Below, piece by piece: positions 37,058-47,200 of a DNA stretch of 64,000 nucleotides. The notes beneath the pieces were generated by a model. It searched no databases. It was not told the DNA's origin and worked only from the letters and a program-made list of their open reading frames with translations. The stretch's first letter is position 1. Each line of letters starts with the position of its first letter. The translations under genes were made by a program, and so were the position numbers. Origin of the DNA: Mucilaginibacter frigoritolerans (GTDB lineage Bacteria > Bacteroidota > Bacteroidia > Sphingobacteriales > Sphingobacteriaceae); assembly GCF_007830615.1 (NCBI RefSeq), contig NZ_VLLI01000016.1, positions 59,618 through 123,617 on the forward strand, in the 5' to 3' direction.

Positions 37058-38452
37058 ATGGTTATGAAAAAGATTTTTTTTAATATAAATAAAATAATAA
37101 TCGGCCTTTTGTTGGTTGCCGGGTTACTTGCATCCTGCAAAAAACTCATCGAGATACCCACAAATCCACCTTCATTTGTTTCCCAGCAGGAAGAATTTGC
37201 TGATAGTGCATCAACTATTTCCGCTGTTGCCGGCGTTTATACTTATAATCCAGGGAACGGTTTTGCTTATAGTGATGGAAATTTGACTATTTGCACCGCA
37301 CTTTCTGCTGACGAATTGACAACCAGCATCTCAAGCGACGCGCAGCAATTCTATACCTATACCTTAACCCCATTAAATGGCCGCGTTACTAGCAACTTGT
37401 GGCCACTTCCTTACCAAAGCATTTTCCAGGTAAATTCGGTATTGAGCGGTGTTGCCAATAACAGTGCTTTATCTGCTGCACTCCAAAAGCAGATAACGGG
37501 AGAAATGGAGGTTGTACGTGCCCTGTATTATTTCAACCTGGTGAATATGTTTGGTGGCGTACCGCTGGTAACCACAACAAATTATGCTGTGACAGCCCGT
37601 CTGCCGAGGGCTACTACTGCTGCAATATATGCCCAGATAAAGGCCGACCTTACCGATGCCGAAAAAAAATTAACAGCAGCTTATCCTTCTTCAGGGCATA
37701 TTCGTCCCAATCTGTATACAGCAGTAGCGCTGCTTGCAAAAGTTGATTTATACCTGGGCAATTGGCAAAGTGCTTATAATGAAGCCAATTCGGTTATCAA
37801 TTCCGGTTTATATAGTGTGGCCAATGTTCCTTTAAATGGTGTATTTCTTGATGGCAGTAATGAAGCTATATGGCAATTGCCGGCAAATGGTCTATATTCA
37901 GTATATAGTGATGCAGCAAATTTTCTACCTCAATATTCCGGAGCAACCCCTAATTACCTGGTAACACCGTTTTTGTTAAATGCATTTGAGGCCGGAGACC
38001 AACGCCTGCAAAATTGGATAGGCTCAACATCAGTAAATAACCAGACGCTTTATTATGCGAATAAATATAAAAATTTAGATCCAACCGTAACAACCGAAGA
38101 TCAAATGGTATTGAGATTAGGCGAAGTGTACCTGATCCGCGCCGAAGCTGCCGCACAATTGAACAACCTCACACAGGCTTTAGCAGATGTAAATACCATA
38201 CGTGCCCGGGCTGGATTAGCACCCAGTACAGCAACATCACAGGCTGCTGTATTAAGCGCGGTTATGCACGAGCGCCAGGTAGAGCTTTTTTGTGAATGGG
38301 GCAATCGCTGGTTTGATTTGAAAAGGACCGGAACAGCGGCAGCAGTGCTTGGCGCAGAAAAGACAGGTTTTACCGCTAATGCTGAGTTATATCCGGTACC
38401 GCAGGCACAGATACAATTAGATAATTTATTGACACAAAATCCGGGTTATTAA
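37058..38452 (+). CDS. RagB/SusD-family surface lipoprotein
   Basis: 464 residues with a lipoprotein signal peptide (LLVAGLLASCKKL, lipid cysteine at about residue 27). SusD features are RALYYFNLVNMFGGVPLV in the TPR-like region, LYTAVALLAKVDLYLGNW, and the C-terminal block LRLGEVYLIRAEAAAQL with ALADVNTIRARAGL and HERQVELFCEWGNRWFDLKR. Substrate-binding partner of the preceding SusC. The start may be the ATG at 37058 (MVMKK) or 37064. It is followed 110 bases later by a TlpA-type gene, with a strong hairpin and a tandem duplication in between. Confidence 0.92.
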   Translation: MVMKKIFFNINKIIIGLLLVAGLLASCKKLIEIPTNPPSFVSQQEEFADSASTISAVAGVYTYNPGNGFAYSDGNLTICTALSADELTTSISSDAQQFYTYTLTPLNGRVTSNLWPLPYQSIFQVNSVLSGVANNSALSAALQKQITGEMEVVRALYYFNLVNMFGGVPLVTTTNYAVTARLPRATTAAIYAQIKADLTDAEKKLTAAYPSSGHIRPNLYTAVALLAKVDLYLGNWQSAYNEANSVINSGLYSVANVPLNGVFLDGSNEAIWQLPANGLYSVYSDAANFLPQYSGATPNYLVTPFLLNAFEAGDQRLQNWIGSTSVNNQTLYYANKYKNLDPTVTTEDQMVLRLGEVYLIRAEAAAQLNNLTQALADVNTIRARAGLAPSTATSQAAVLSAVMHERQVELFCEWGNRWFDLKRTGTAAAVLGAEKTGFTANAELYPVPQAQIQLDNLLTQNPGY

Positions 38453-38487
38453 TTAAGAAATTAATTCTTGATAATAAACAGATTTTA

Positions 38488-38532
38488 AGATTCACTTCCG
38501 GGGCATGCGATGATACCCCGGAAAGTGAATCT
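38488..38532 (+). other. Strong intra-operon hairpin between susD-like and tlpA-like genes
   Basis: AGATTCACTTCCGGGG (38488-38503) pairs with CCCCGGAAAGTGAATCT (38516-38532) with one bulged base and a 12-base loop. No T tract follows, so a processing, stabilising or attenuating role in the polycistronic mRNA is more likely than plain termination. Confidence 0.65.
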
Positions 38533-38533
38533 A

Positions 38534-38561
38534 TTATTCACTTACAATTATTCACTTACAA
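38534..38561 (+). repeat. Perfect 14-bp tandem duplication abutting a start codon
   Basis: TTATTCACTTACAA occurs twice back to back (38534-38547 and 38548-38561), ending one base before the ATG at 38563. Each copy contains ATTCACTT, which is also in the left arm of the hairpin just upstream and complementary to AAGTGAAT at 38523-38530. Confidence 0.85.
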
Positions 38562-38562
38562 T

Positions 38563-39660
38563 ATGAAATGCCTTATGAAAAAAAAGAATTTGTACAACGT
38601 TATTTTGCTTAGTGTGCTGTGTTCGTTAAGCATAATTGCCCATGCCCAAAATATAGAACTTTCGGGCCAGATGAAGGGTTTGGGTAGTGCGACTGTTAAA
38701 ATTGGCTATAGCAAGGATGGGGTATTCAAAACGGATAGCGTGAAAGCATCCAACGATATATTTACCTGGAAAGCAGATTCATTTGATCCTCAGATAATGT
38801 CAATAACTGTGAACCGCAGCAGTTATTCTTTTTTTGCACAGCCGGGTCATATCAAGCTTACGGGTGTTAAAGACTCCATGCAAACCTATAAAATAACGGG
38901 TTCTCAAATACAGGAAGATGCTGTAGCATTTAGTGAGTATATTAAAGATATAACTGATCAGGAAGCTCCGCTTCGTTCCGGATACAAGCAAGCATCTGCA
39001 GAAGAAAAAGTGACAATAGACAAAAAACTGAATGATCTTGAAACACAAAAGGAGATCAAGGTAAAACAGTTTATATCAGATCATTCTAAAAGTTATTACT
39101 GCATATACATGATCACAAGGCGTACCATGGGCGGTAGTGGCTACGATGAGGTCAAAGCCCTGTATAATTTGCTGGATGAGTCGGCAAAACAAACTGACGC
39201 AGGTAAAAAACTTACCGAAAAGCTGCAAGTACTCAAAAAAAGCCGAATAGGAACTCCAATGACAAATTTTACACAGCCGGATACCAGTGGCAACCCCGTG
39301 GAATTCAGCAGTTTTAAAGGAAAATATGTATTGGTTGATTTTTGGGCCAGCTGGTGCGGGCCATGCCGCGCAGAGAACCCTAACGTGCTGAAAGCTTACA
39401 ATGCATATAAAGACAAAGGATTTACTGTTGTTGGAATTTCATTAGATAATAAAGCAGCTAACTGGAAAAAAGCCATAAAGGATGATAAAATGCCCTGGAC
39501 GCAATTATCAGATCTGAAAGGCTGGAAAAATGAGGTATCTGCCGATTTTGGAATACTATCTATCCCAAGTAACCTGCTGATTGATCCATCCGGAAAAATT
39601 GTTGCGAGAAATATCAGAGGTGCGATGTTAGAAAACACGCTGAAACGATTATTGAATTGA
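38563..39660 (+). CDS. TlpA-family thiol-disulfide protein with DUF4369-like N-domain
   Basis: 365 residues with a signal peptide (ends IAHAQ, about residue 28). Residues 29-130 form a DUF4369-type beta domain (IELSGQMKGLGSATVKIGYS). A helical linker leads to a C-terminal TlpA/ResA thioredoxin domain with the redox motif FWASWCGPCRAENP (about residue 266), GISLDNKAANWKKAI and the cis-proline region ILSIPSNLLIDPSG. Periplasmic thiol-disulfide oxidoreductase of the kind that accompanies SusCD loci in Bacteroidota. Between SusD and M16 peptidase genes; the stop is 23 bases before the peptidase ATG. Confidence 0.9.
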   Translation: MKCLMKKKNLYNVILLSVLCSLSIIAHAQNIELSGQMKGLGSATVKIGYSKDGVFKTDSVKASNDIFTWKADSFDPQIMSITVNRSSYSFFAQPGHIKLTGVKDSMQTYKITGSQIQEDAVAFSEYIKDITDQEAPLRSGYKQASAEEKVTIDKKLNDLETQKEIKVKQFISDHSKSYYCIYMITRRTMGGSGYDEVKALYNLLDESAKQTDAGKKLTEKLQVLKKSRIGTPMTNFTQPDTSGNPVEFSSFKGKYVLVDFWASWCGPCRAENPNVLKAYNAYKDKGFTVVGISLDNKAANWKKAIKDDKMPWTQLSDLKGWKNEVSADFGILSIPSNLLIDPSGKIVARNIRGAMLENTLKRLLN

Positions 39661-39683
39661 CCCTTGCTGAACAAATAAAAACG

Positions 39684-42497
39684 ATGAATATAAATTTTCG
39701 ATTAAAATCACTGGTAATACTGGTGTTTACATCTTGTGCATTGTTTGCGCAAACCCCTGAAAAACAGGTTGGCGATTTGCCGCTTGACCCTGCCGTACGT
39801 ACCGGTAAATTACCTAATGGGTTTACTTACTATATCCGCCATAACGAAGAGCCCAAAAATCGTGTAATATTTTACTTGGCCAACAAAGTAGGTTCGGTAT
39901 TGGAGAATGAGGATCAGCGCGGCCTGGCCCATTTTATGGAGCATATGAATTTTAACGGGACCAAACATTTTCCTCACAATGAGTTGGTGAATTATTTGCA
40001 AAAAGAAGGTGTGCGTTTCGGCGCTGATATTAATGCCTATACCAGTTTTGATGAAACAGTTTACCAGCTGCCATTACCATCCGATGATCCTGAAGTATTG
40101 AAGAACGGTATCGAGATCATGCGCGATTGGGCACAGGAAGCCACCCTTGACCCGGTAGAAATTGATAAGGAACGCGGTGTTGTTCTGGAAGAAAAACGTT
40201 TAGGAAAAGGATCCGCAGAACGTATGCGCCGCCAGTTTTGGCCCCAGCTTTTAAATAACTCACGTTACTCCGTACGTATCCCTATTGGTTTAGACACGGT
40301 ATTAGACAATTTTAAACGACCAACTATCGCCAGCTTCTATCATGACTGGTACCGCCCGGATCTTCAGGCACTTATCATTGTTGGTGATGTTAATGTTGAC
40401 CAAATTGAACAAATAGTTAAAGCCAAATTCAGCGATCTGAAAAACCCTCAACAAGAAAGGGTACGTACCAAATACAGTATTGAACTTACCGGCCGTAACC
40501 AATTTATGGAGGTAACCGATAAGGAAATGGCCAGCACTACGGCTGAGATCATTATCAAACACAAAACAGGCCCGGTAACTACCGAAGCAGAATACCGTGA
40601 AGCTATAGTAAAGGAATTATTTAATAGTATGATGAGGGCTCGTTACGGCGAACTTTCAAGACAGGCCGATCCGCCTTTTATACAAGGCGGTACAGGCATA
40701 GAAGATTTTTTAGGTGGACTGGATATGTTTGATGCAAGTGTTGTTGCTAAACCAAACGAATTAGAGGTAGGCTTGAAATCGGTATGGCGCGAAGTGGAAC
40801 GCGTTAAACGTTTCGGTTTTACCGCTACAGAACTGGAGCGCGTTAAAGAGAGCTACTTTAATAATTTAGAATATATGTTAAGGGCGAAAGGCAAAACAAA
40901 CTCTCAAGCTTATGTGAGTGAATATCTTAATAACTTTTTGAAAAATGAAGCAGCGCCGGGTATTGATGTCGAATATAAAATGGTCAAGGCTATGTTGCCA
41001 ACGATTACACTTGCAGACATGAACAAGCTTGTTGAAACTTATGTTCGTAATGATAATAAAGATATTTTGATACTGGGTCAAGACAAGGACAAAGCTACTT
41101 TACCTTCGGAAACCACCGTTAACGAGTGGTTAAAAGCAGTTGATGCAGAGGATCTTAAACCTTATAGCGATGATGTTAGCAGTAAACCATTATTGATTAA
41201 CAATCCTGTTCCCGGCAAAATAACTAAAGAAGAAAAAAATAGCGAACTTAATATCACTACAATTACTTTAAGTAATGGTATTAAGGTGTTATTAAAACCT
41301 ACCGATTTTAAAAATGATGAGATCATGTTCAGCGCGTTCTCTGCTGGTGGAACCTCTTTATATTCTGATGCAGATTTCCGAAGCGCGGCTAATGCCGGTG
41401 GTATGATCCACTCATTTGGCGCGGGTAACTATAATACAACAGAATTAGACAAATATCTTTCGGGAAAACAATTGGGTGTTCAGCCTTTTATTTCCGAGCG
41501 AACACAGGGTATTACCGGGGTCAGTATACCTAAAAACCTGGAAATTGCTTTCCAATTGTTATATGCTTACTTAACCGAACCTCGTAAAGACGAAATTCAA
41601 TTCAATAATATCATTAAACGTACAAAGGCTGGCCTGGCAAACAGGGGTAATAACCCGAATATTGTATTCAGAGATTCGATAGCGGCTATTATGAGTGGCT
41701 ACGATATACGGCATATGCCACCAACCGTGGCAATGGTGGATCAGATAGACCTCAATAAAATTTGCAGCATTTACAAAGAGCGCTTTGCAGATGCATCCGG
41801 AATGACCTTCATTTTTGTAGGTAACATAGATACGGTAACCATCAAGCCATTGTTGGAAAAATATATTGCATCATTACCATCAACAAACTCCCACCAGCAG
41901 GCTAAAGACCTGGCTATCCATACGCCAAAAGGCCGTATCGAAAAAACCATCTACAAAGGCAGCGAGCCAAGAGCTACCGTAGAACTTTATTTTACCGGCG
42001 ATCTTGATTCCTCAGCCCAGGTAAAGTACCAATTAGATGCGCTTAAAGAAGTATTGGAAATTAGGCTATTAGAGCGCTTGCGCGAAGACGAAAGTGGAGT
42101 ATACAGCCCAAGTGCCTATGCAAGTACCGATAAATACCCTACCCCTCATTACACTTTTGGTGTTGGTTTTGGTTGTGCGCCGCAAAATGTTGATAAACTG
42201 ATTGCTTCAGCATTAGATGAGATAGCCAAGCTTAAAACAGAGGGCCCGCCAGTGGTTAATATCGATAAATACAAAGCTGAGAAACAGCGTACCCACGAGA
42301 TCAATATAAAGACCAATGATTGGTGGTTCGGCTATTTGAATGATCAATTACAGGATAATAACCCGTTAAACCAGGTGAATGATTATAAGGCTAACATGGC
42401 GAATATAACACAAGAGAGTTTGAAAGAAACAGCTCAGAAATATTTGAGCGGAAAAAATTATATCAAATTGGTTTTGATGCCGGAGAATAAAAATTAG
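39684..42497 (+). CDS. M16-family zinc peptidase, two-domain, secreted
   Basis: 937 residues from the ATG at 39684; a TTG 27 bases earlier overlaps the previous gene and would precede the signal peptide (LKSLVILVFTSCALFAQ). The N-terminal half has the inverted zinc motif HFMEH (about residue 83) within RGLAHFMEHMNFNGTKHFPH, followed by the distal glutamate region RGVVLEEKRLGKGSA. The C-terminal half is a second M16-like fold without the motif (LSNGIKVLLKPTDFKNDEIM). This is the pitrilysin/insulinase layout for degrading small peptides in a closed chamber. Together with the SusCD pair it suggests import and periplasmic digestion of peptides (inference). Confidence 0.92.
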   Translation: MNINFRLKSLVILVFTSCALFAQTPEKQVGDLPLDPAVRTGKLPNGFTYYIRHNEEPKNRVIFYLANKVGSVLENEDQRGLAHFMEHMNFNGTKHFPHNELVNYLQKEGVRFGADINAYTSFDETVYQLPLPSDDPEVLKNGIEIMRDWAQEATLDPVEIDKERGVVLEEKRLGKGSAERMRRQFWPQLLNNSRYSVRIPIGLDTVLDNFKRPTIASFYHDWYRPDLQALIIVGDVNVDQIEQIVKAKFSDLKNPQQERVRTKYSIELTGRNQFMEVTDKEMASTTAEIIIKHKTGPVTTEAEYREAIVKELFNSMMRARYGELSRQADPPFIQGGTGIEDFLGGLDMFDASVVAKPNELEVGLKSVWREVERVKRFGFTATELERVKESYFNNLEYMLRAKGKTNSQAYVSEYLNNFLKNEAAPGIDVEYKMVKAMLPTITLADMNKLVETYVRNDNKDILILGQDKDKATLPSETTVNEWLKAVDAEDLKPYSDDVSSKPLLINNPVPGKITKEEKNSELNITTITLSNGIKVLLKPTDFKNDEIMFSAFSAGGTSLYSDADFRSAANAGGMIHSFGAGNYNTTELDKYLSGKQLGVQPFISERTQGITGVSIPKNLEIAFQLLYAYLTEPRKDEIQFNNIIKRTKAGLANRGNNPNIVFRDSIAAIMSGYDIRHMPPTVAMVDQIDLNKICSIYKERFADASGMTFIFVGNIDTVTIKPLLEKYIASLPSTNSHQQAKDLAIHTPKGRIEKTIYKGSEPRATVELYFTGDLDSSAQVKYQLDALKEVLEIRLLERLREDESGVYSPSAYASTDKYPTPHYTFGVGFGCAPQNVDKLIASALDEIAKLKTEGPPVVNIDKYKAEKQRTHEINIKTNDWWFGYLNDQLQDNNPLNQVNDYKANMANITQESLKETAQKYLSGKNYIKLVLMPENKN

Positions 42498-42647
42498 AAA
42501 TATTGCACCATAGCCATTTTAATAATGGTCTGAAATCATACTCTGTTCTTTATACGCCTTTATCTAGTTAATGAAGGACCAGTTAATAGTTAAAAGCCTA
42601 CCCCTTGAGTAAGGGTATGGTTTTAACTGTGCTAAAAAGAAAGTCAA

Positions 42648-42685
42648 AAGCCTCAAGTCTAAAAACTTGAGGCTTGCTTATTTTA
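42648..42685 (+). terminator. Terminator-like hairpin after the M16 gene
   Basis: AAGCCTCAAGT (42648-42658) pairs perfectly with ACTTGAGGCTT (42665-42675) around a 6-base loop, followed by the T-rich GCTTATTTTATAA. It lies 150 bases after the peptidase stop and probably ends the sigma-to-peptidase transcription unit. Confidence 0.75.
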
Positions 42686-42810
42686 TAACCACTTTGCACA
42701 TCGCACTACTATATTATTTTATCTGGGCACGGAAAATCAAGATAATTTTACGGATTTACCTATATTCACACCGTAAACCAACGTGGTGCCCCCCTACCCG
42801 TGCAGTAAAC

Positions 42811-43136
42811 ATGCACTTTTTAATATCTATCGAAATTATTCCGGCAATCATCAGTATTGTGCTGATCCTGGTTCTCAAAACCCCTTTAAAGACCAGTGAT
42901 AAGTTGCTATTAGCCATCCTTGCTTGTTTCGCGATCAAGTTTTCGCGCGACGAGGTGTCATCACCACCGGCAATCCACTTTTCGGCAGCTTTGCCGGAGC
43001 ACTCGACATCAGCTCCATTGTAACCTGCCACTGGTATATCAAGTACCTCATTGATATGAACGGGCGCTTTGGCTGGAAGCAACTGAATTATATACCACTC
43101 GCGGTGGCAGTAATTGGCTTCATGCTACTATTTTAA
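42811..43136 (+). pseudogene. Frameshifted remnant of a multi-pass membrane protein
   Basis: From the ATG at 42811 the first frame reads a hydrophobic segment (EIIPAIISIVLILVLKTPLK, then LLLAILACFAIKFSR) and loses sense near 42940. A second frame from about 42940 to the stop at 43136 continues with GNPLFGSFAGAL, YIKYLIDMNGRFGWKQLNYI and another hydrophobic segment. Together they look like the membrane N-terminus of a sensor or of an AraC-type regulator with membrane helices, broken by a frameshift and truncated; the DNA-binding half is missing. It ends overlapping the convergent outer-membrane protein gene. The family call is a guess; the two-frame split is what I see. Confidence 0.4.
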
Positions 43137-44162
43137 GCTTTTTATAAACGGCAGAAATGATATAGAAAAACTGATATAAGGAGAAGAACCATTACTTGTC
43201 CTGAAAAAATATTGATCTGGCTTATCGTCGTGATCAAACATGCGTGATGAGGCTGCAGTATATAATCCTCCGCTAACGCCAAGTACCAATTTTTTTGTCA
43301 CCAGATATTCAAAGGTAGCACCTGACCTGATGTCTATAGTACTATAGATGTTATTTTGCGGTAGTGAAGGTTGATTAAGATTAAAGAAGTAAATATTGCC
43401 TCCAAGCTCACTGCCGAAGGTTGCCCAGGCTTTTTTAGAAATCTGTTTTCGTAAAGCGATTCTTGACGGGAAGTCTACATAAAGGTCCAGGTCGGACGCC
43501 TGGAATTTATGCCAGTAGCTGATTATTGGAATCACGGGTTCTACAGTAGACGGGTCAATGGTCACAACTACACCTACTGTAAATGAAGAGTACTTACTTC
43601 TGCTTATAGGAACAGTAATCAATCCCATATAATTTACCCTTTTAATAGACGAAGCTTCATCCGTTAGCCCTGATACACTTCCCGAATAGTTTATCGGATG
43701 ATTAAAAATTGAATCTGCCCTGCTGAACGTTGCTGTTAAACCTACCGTTGATTTGTTTACGCTTTGGTCAGTACTTGGAAAAGAGGGACTGAAACTGGTT
43801 ACATCATCGGTTTCCAAATGGATCTGCTGATAACTGACCGTTCCGGTTATGATGTTTTTGCCCCATTGCGCCAGGGGAATATTAAAATTAGACCGGATAC
43901 GTTCGATGCCCATCTTTCCCTGATAAAGGTCTTTTCCGTTGAGTTCACCGGTAACTGTTCTGCCGGCTATAAAGTCTGTCGCCAAAAATCCTTGTCTTAG
44001 TACAGGATAGCTCTCCGCATATTGCGACAACATCGCCATTTTTATAGAATCAATCATTTTTGCGGTAACTTTCTGTTTGTCAGTTTGAGCGGATGCGGAG
44101 AGCGTAAGGAAAAGTGGTAGCAATACCAGGAGATATTTAGTTTTCATATTTGAGTTTTTCAT
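43128..44162 (-). CDS. Outer-membrane beta-barrel protein, DUF6268-like
   Basis: 344 residues with a signal peptide (KYLLVLLPLFLTLSASAQ). The mature part has alternating strands (NYMGLITVPISRSKYSSFTV, AWATFGSELGGNIYFF, STIDIRSGATFEYLVTKKLV) and ends PYISFSISFLPFIKSLK, as in lipid-exposed barrels. The pattern fits the DUF6268 group of Bacteroidota outer-membrane proteins; function unknown. It lies 129 bases after the RND permease gene on the same strand, so it may belong to the efflux operon. The alternative start at 44147 (MKTKYLL) is equally good. Confidence 0.65.
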   Translation of the reverse strand: MKNSNMKTKYLLVLLPLFLTLSASAQTDKQKVTAKMIDSIKMAMLSQYAESYPVLRQGFLATDFIAGRTVTGELNGKDLYQGKMGIERIRSNFNIPLAQWGKNIITGTVSYQQIHLETDDVTSFSPSFPSTDQSVNKSTVGLTATFSRADSIFNHPINYSGSVSGLTDEASSIKRVNYMGLITVPISRSKYSSFTVGVVVTIDPSTVEPVIPIISYWHKFQASDLDLYVDFPSRIALRKQISKKAWATFGSELGGNIYFFNLNQPSLPQNNIYSTIDIRSGATFEYLVTKKLVLGVSGGLYTAASSRMFDHDDKPDQYFFRTSNGSSPYISFSISFLPFIKSLK

Positions 44163-44291
44163 GCCAATTCAGAAATCGGGTCACCGGTTCATCCGGAGAT
44201 TAAGATTAAACAACCGTTGCGCCTGTTTTTTTGAACAAAGCCGGCAGACCCTATTCTAATTGGCTATATATAATTATTGTTGCAGTTTTAA

Positions 44292-47200
44292 TTACAGGTT
44301 TTTCTTACCTGCTTTTTTCTTCGAAAACTTATCTAATAAATGGTCTATAATGAGGTACATGGATGGCACTACAAAAAGTGTCAGCAACATCGAACTGGTT
44401 AACCCGCCAATGATTACCCAGGCCATACCGTTTTTTATTTCAGCACCGGCACCTGCAGCTATCGCGATAGGCAGCATACCAAAAATCATCGCCAGCGTAG
44501 TCATCAGGATCGGCCTGAGCCTTTCTTTACCCGCTTCAACCAATGCTACTTTAACCGGATGTCCTTCACTTTTTAGGTGATTGGTGAAATCGACTATCAG
44601 AATCGCGTTTTTCGATACCAGTCCCAACAGCATGATCAACCCGATCATCGAGAATATATTTAGGGTTTGCATCGTCAGCGCCAGCGCGAGCAAGGCGCCG
44701 ATCAGTGCTACAGGAATAGAAAAGAGTACTACAAACGGATAAACAGCATTTTCGTATAGCCCTACCATAACCAGGTAAACAAGTACAATAGCGACTACTA
44801 AAGCAAAACCTAAACTACCAAAGGCATCCCCCTGGTTTTTTACATCGCCCAGGTATTCAATCGATACACCCTCAGGTAATGTAATCTTGGCTGCTTTGGC
44901 TTTAATATCATCTGCCACAGACCCGCTAGGTCGGCCGGCAACATTAGTATTTACGGTTATTGATCCCAATCGGTCAATCCGCTGCAACACCGTTTCTCCT
45001 AAGCCTTCGGCCACGTCGGCGAACTGGCTGAGTAAAAATGTCTGCCCGTTATTATTGGTAAACGACAGTTTTTTGACATCATCGATGTTGGAGCGGTCAA
45101 AACTATCAAGGCTGATCAGGATCTTATATTCATTGCCTGATTGTTTGAACTTGCTTTTATCGTTGCCGATAAAGGCGTTTTGCAGCGCTGCGCCTACCTG
45201 GCTGGCATCAAGCCCTAGCATAGTCATTTTTTGACGGTTAAGGTTGATCTCCACTTGTGGCTTTTGATCCTTTACAGAAAGTTCCACGAAGCGGGTGCCT
45301 GGAACAGATGCTACCATTTTTTTATACTCTTCTGCTACCTTACGCACGGCTTTAAGGTCAATACCCTTTATTGCGATTTGTATAGGTGCAGTATTTGCGC
45401 CACCAGTGATTGATGTTGGACTTGCTGTGACTTTTGCACCGGGAATTACCTTACTGAGTTGCTCCTGCATCCTGATGCCAAAATCTTCCGCACTTATTTT
45501 TCGTTTGCTCTTATCCACCATACTGATGGTGATTTCAGACAGGTTACTGTTATTAGTAGTTCCGGCAACGCTTCCAGTCACAAACCCAATACTGGAAAAT
45601 TCATGGATGACCTCAGGTTGAGCCATGATTAGCTTTTCTGCCTGTTGTGTAAGTATATTAGTTTGATAAAGCGAAGCAGAAGGAGCCAGTTCCAAACTAA
45701 TCAACACTTCGCCCTGATCCGTACTGGGCACAAAGGCCCCGCCAATAAATCCGAGTGGGATCAAGGCTATAGCACCAATGATCAGTACAATGACTCCTGA
45801 CAAGAGATAACGTTTTTTGGCCAGTACGATAGTTAGCAATTTCCCGTAATCTTCTTTAAGTAGATCCAAGAAATGTTCAAAGCCGAGGTTAAGCTTTCCC
45901 CAAAGGCTTTTTTCATTCAGTTTTTCTATCTTACCAAATTTGCTGGCCAGTAAAGGAGTAACCGTAAAGGAAACAAACAAGCTCATCAAGGTTGAAAATA
46001 CAACCACAAGCGAAAACTCCTGAAGCAGGGAACCGATAATTCCACCTGCAAAGGCTATAGGAAGGAACACCACCACGTCGACTAACGTTATCGCAATGGC
46101 TGTAAAGCCGATTTCACTACGACCATCCAGCGCAGCTTTCTGTTTATCGGAACCCATTTCCAGGTGCCGATAAATATTTTCCAGTACCACAATGGAATCA
46201 TCGACGAGGATACCTACGACAAGTGACATCGCCATCAGCGTCATCAGATTTAATGAAAAACCTAATGCGTACATCGCGATAAAGGTTGGAATGATCGATG
46301 ATGGCAACGCAACCAGCACAAACATGGAGCTTCGGAAACTGTGTAAAAAGGCCAACATTACTACGCCTACGATCAATACTGCAAGACCGAGATCTTCCAT
46401 TACTGCATCGGCGGACTGGAGTGTATAAATACTTTGATCAGACGCTACCGCAAATTTTAGGTTTTCCGATTTATATTGCCCCTCTATTTCGGTAAACTTT
46501 TCCTTCACTTTTTCGCTCACATCAACCGCATTGGCGTCACTTTGCTTCACTATCTGCACGCCGATAGACGGTATGCCATTGATGTGGTTTATAGCGGTAG
46601 TTTTCGCAGTCCCATCCACTACTTCGGCAATATCTTTCAGGTAAACGCTTCCTGCATTGGGTTTTTGGAGTACAATCAGGTTACTGATCTGCGCAATAGA
46701 TACCACATTGGCATCAAATTGAATGGACATCTGCTGATTGCGGGTTTCGATGCTACCGGCAGGAAAAGACTGATTGGCTTTGCTAATCGCGTCGGTTACT
46801 TGTGCAATACCAAGCCCATAAGCGTTCAACTTATTCTGGTCAATATTGACCTGTATTTCCCGTTCGTCACCACCGGTAACATTGACCTGTCCAACACCTG
46901 GTACGTTCTGTAAAAGTGGTAGTAGTTGTTTGTCTACAAACTCATAAAGGTCGCGGGGGGATTTAGTGGAGGTAATACCCGCTTTTAGAATGGGCGCATC
47001 GTCCAGGTTGATCTTATTAACGATGGGCTTGTCAATATTATCGGGCAAATCATTTTGAGCCTGATCAGCTTTACGTTGAATATCACGCTCCGCCTGATCC
47101 ACGTCTGTACCGCTTTTGAGCTGTACCACTATCTGCGATACGCCTTGTTGCGAAGTTGATGTGATTTGGTCAAGCCCCTCTACAGAAGAAAAAGCGTCTT

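Noticed and set aside
42667..42810. Upstream extension of the membrane-protein relic
   Set aside because: It begins within the terminator stem after the M16 gene and has no membrane-protein character; the relic is taken from 42811.
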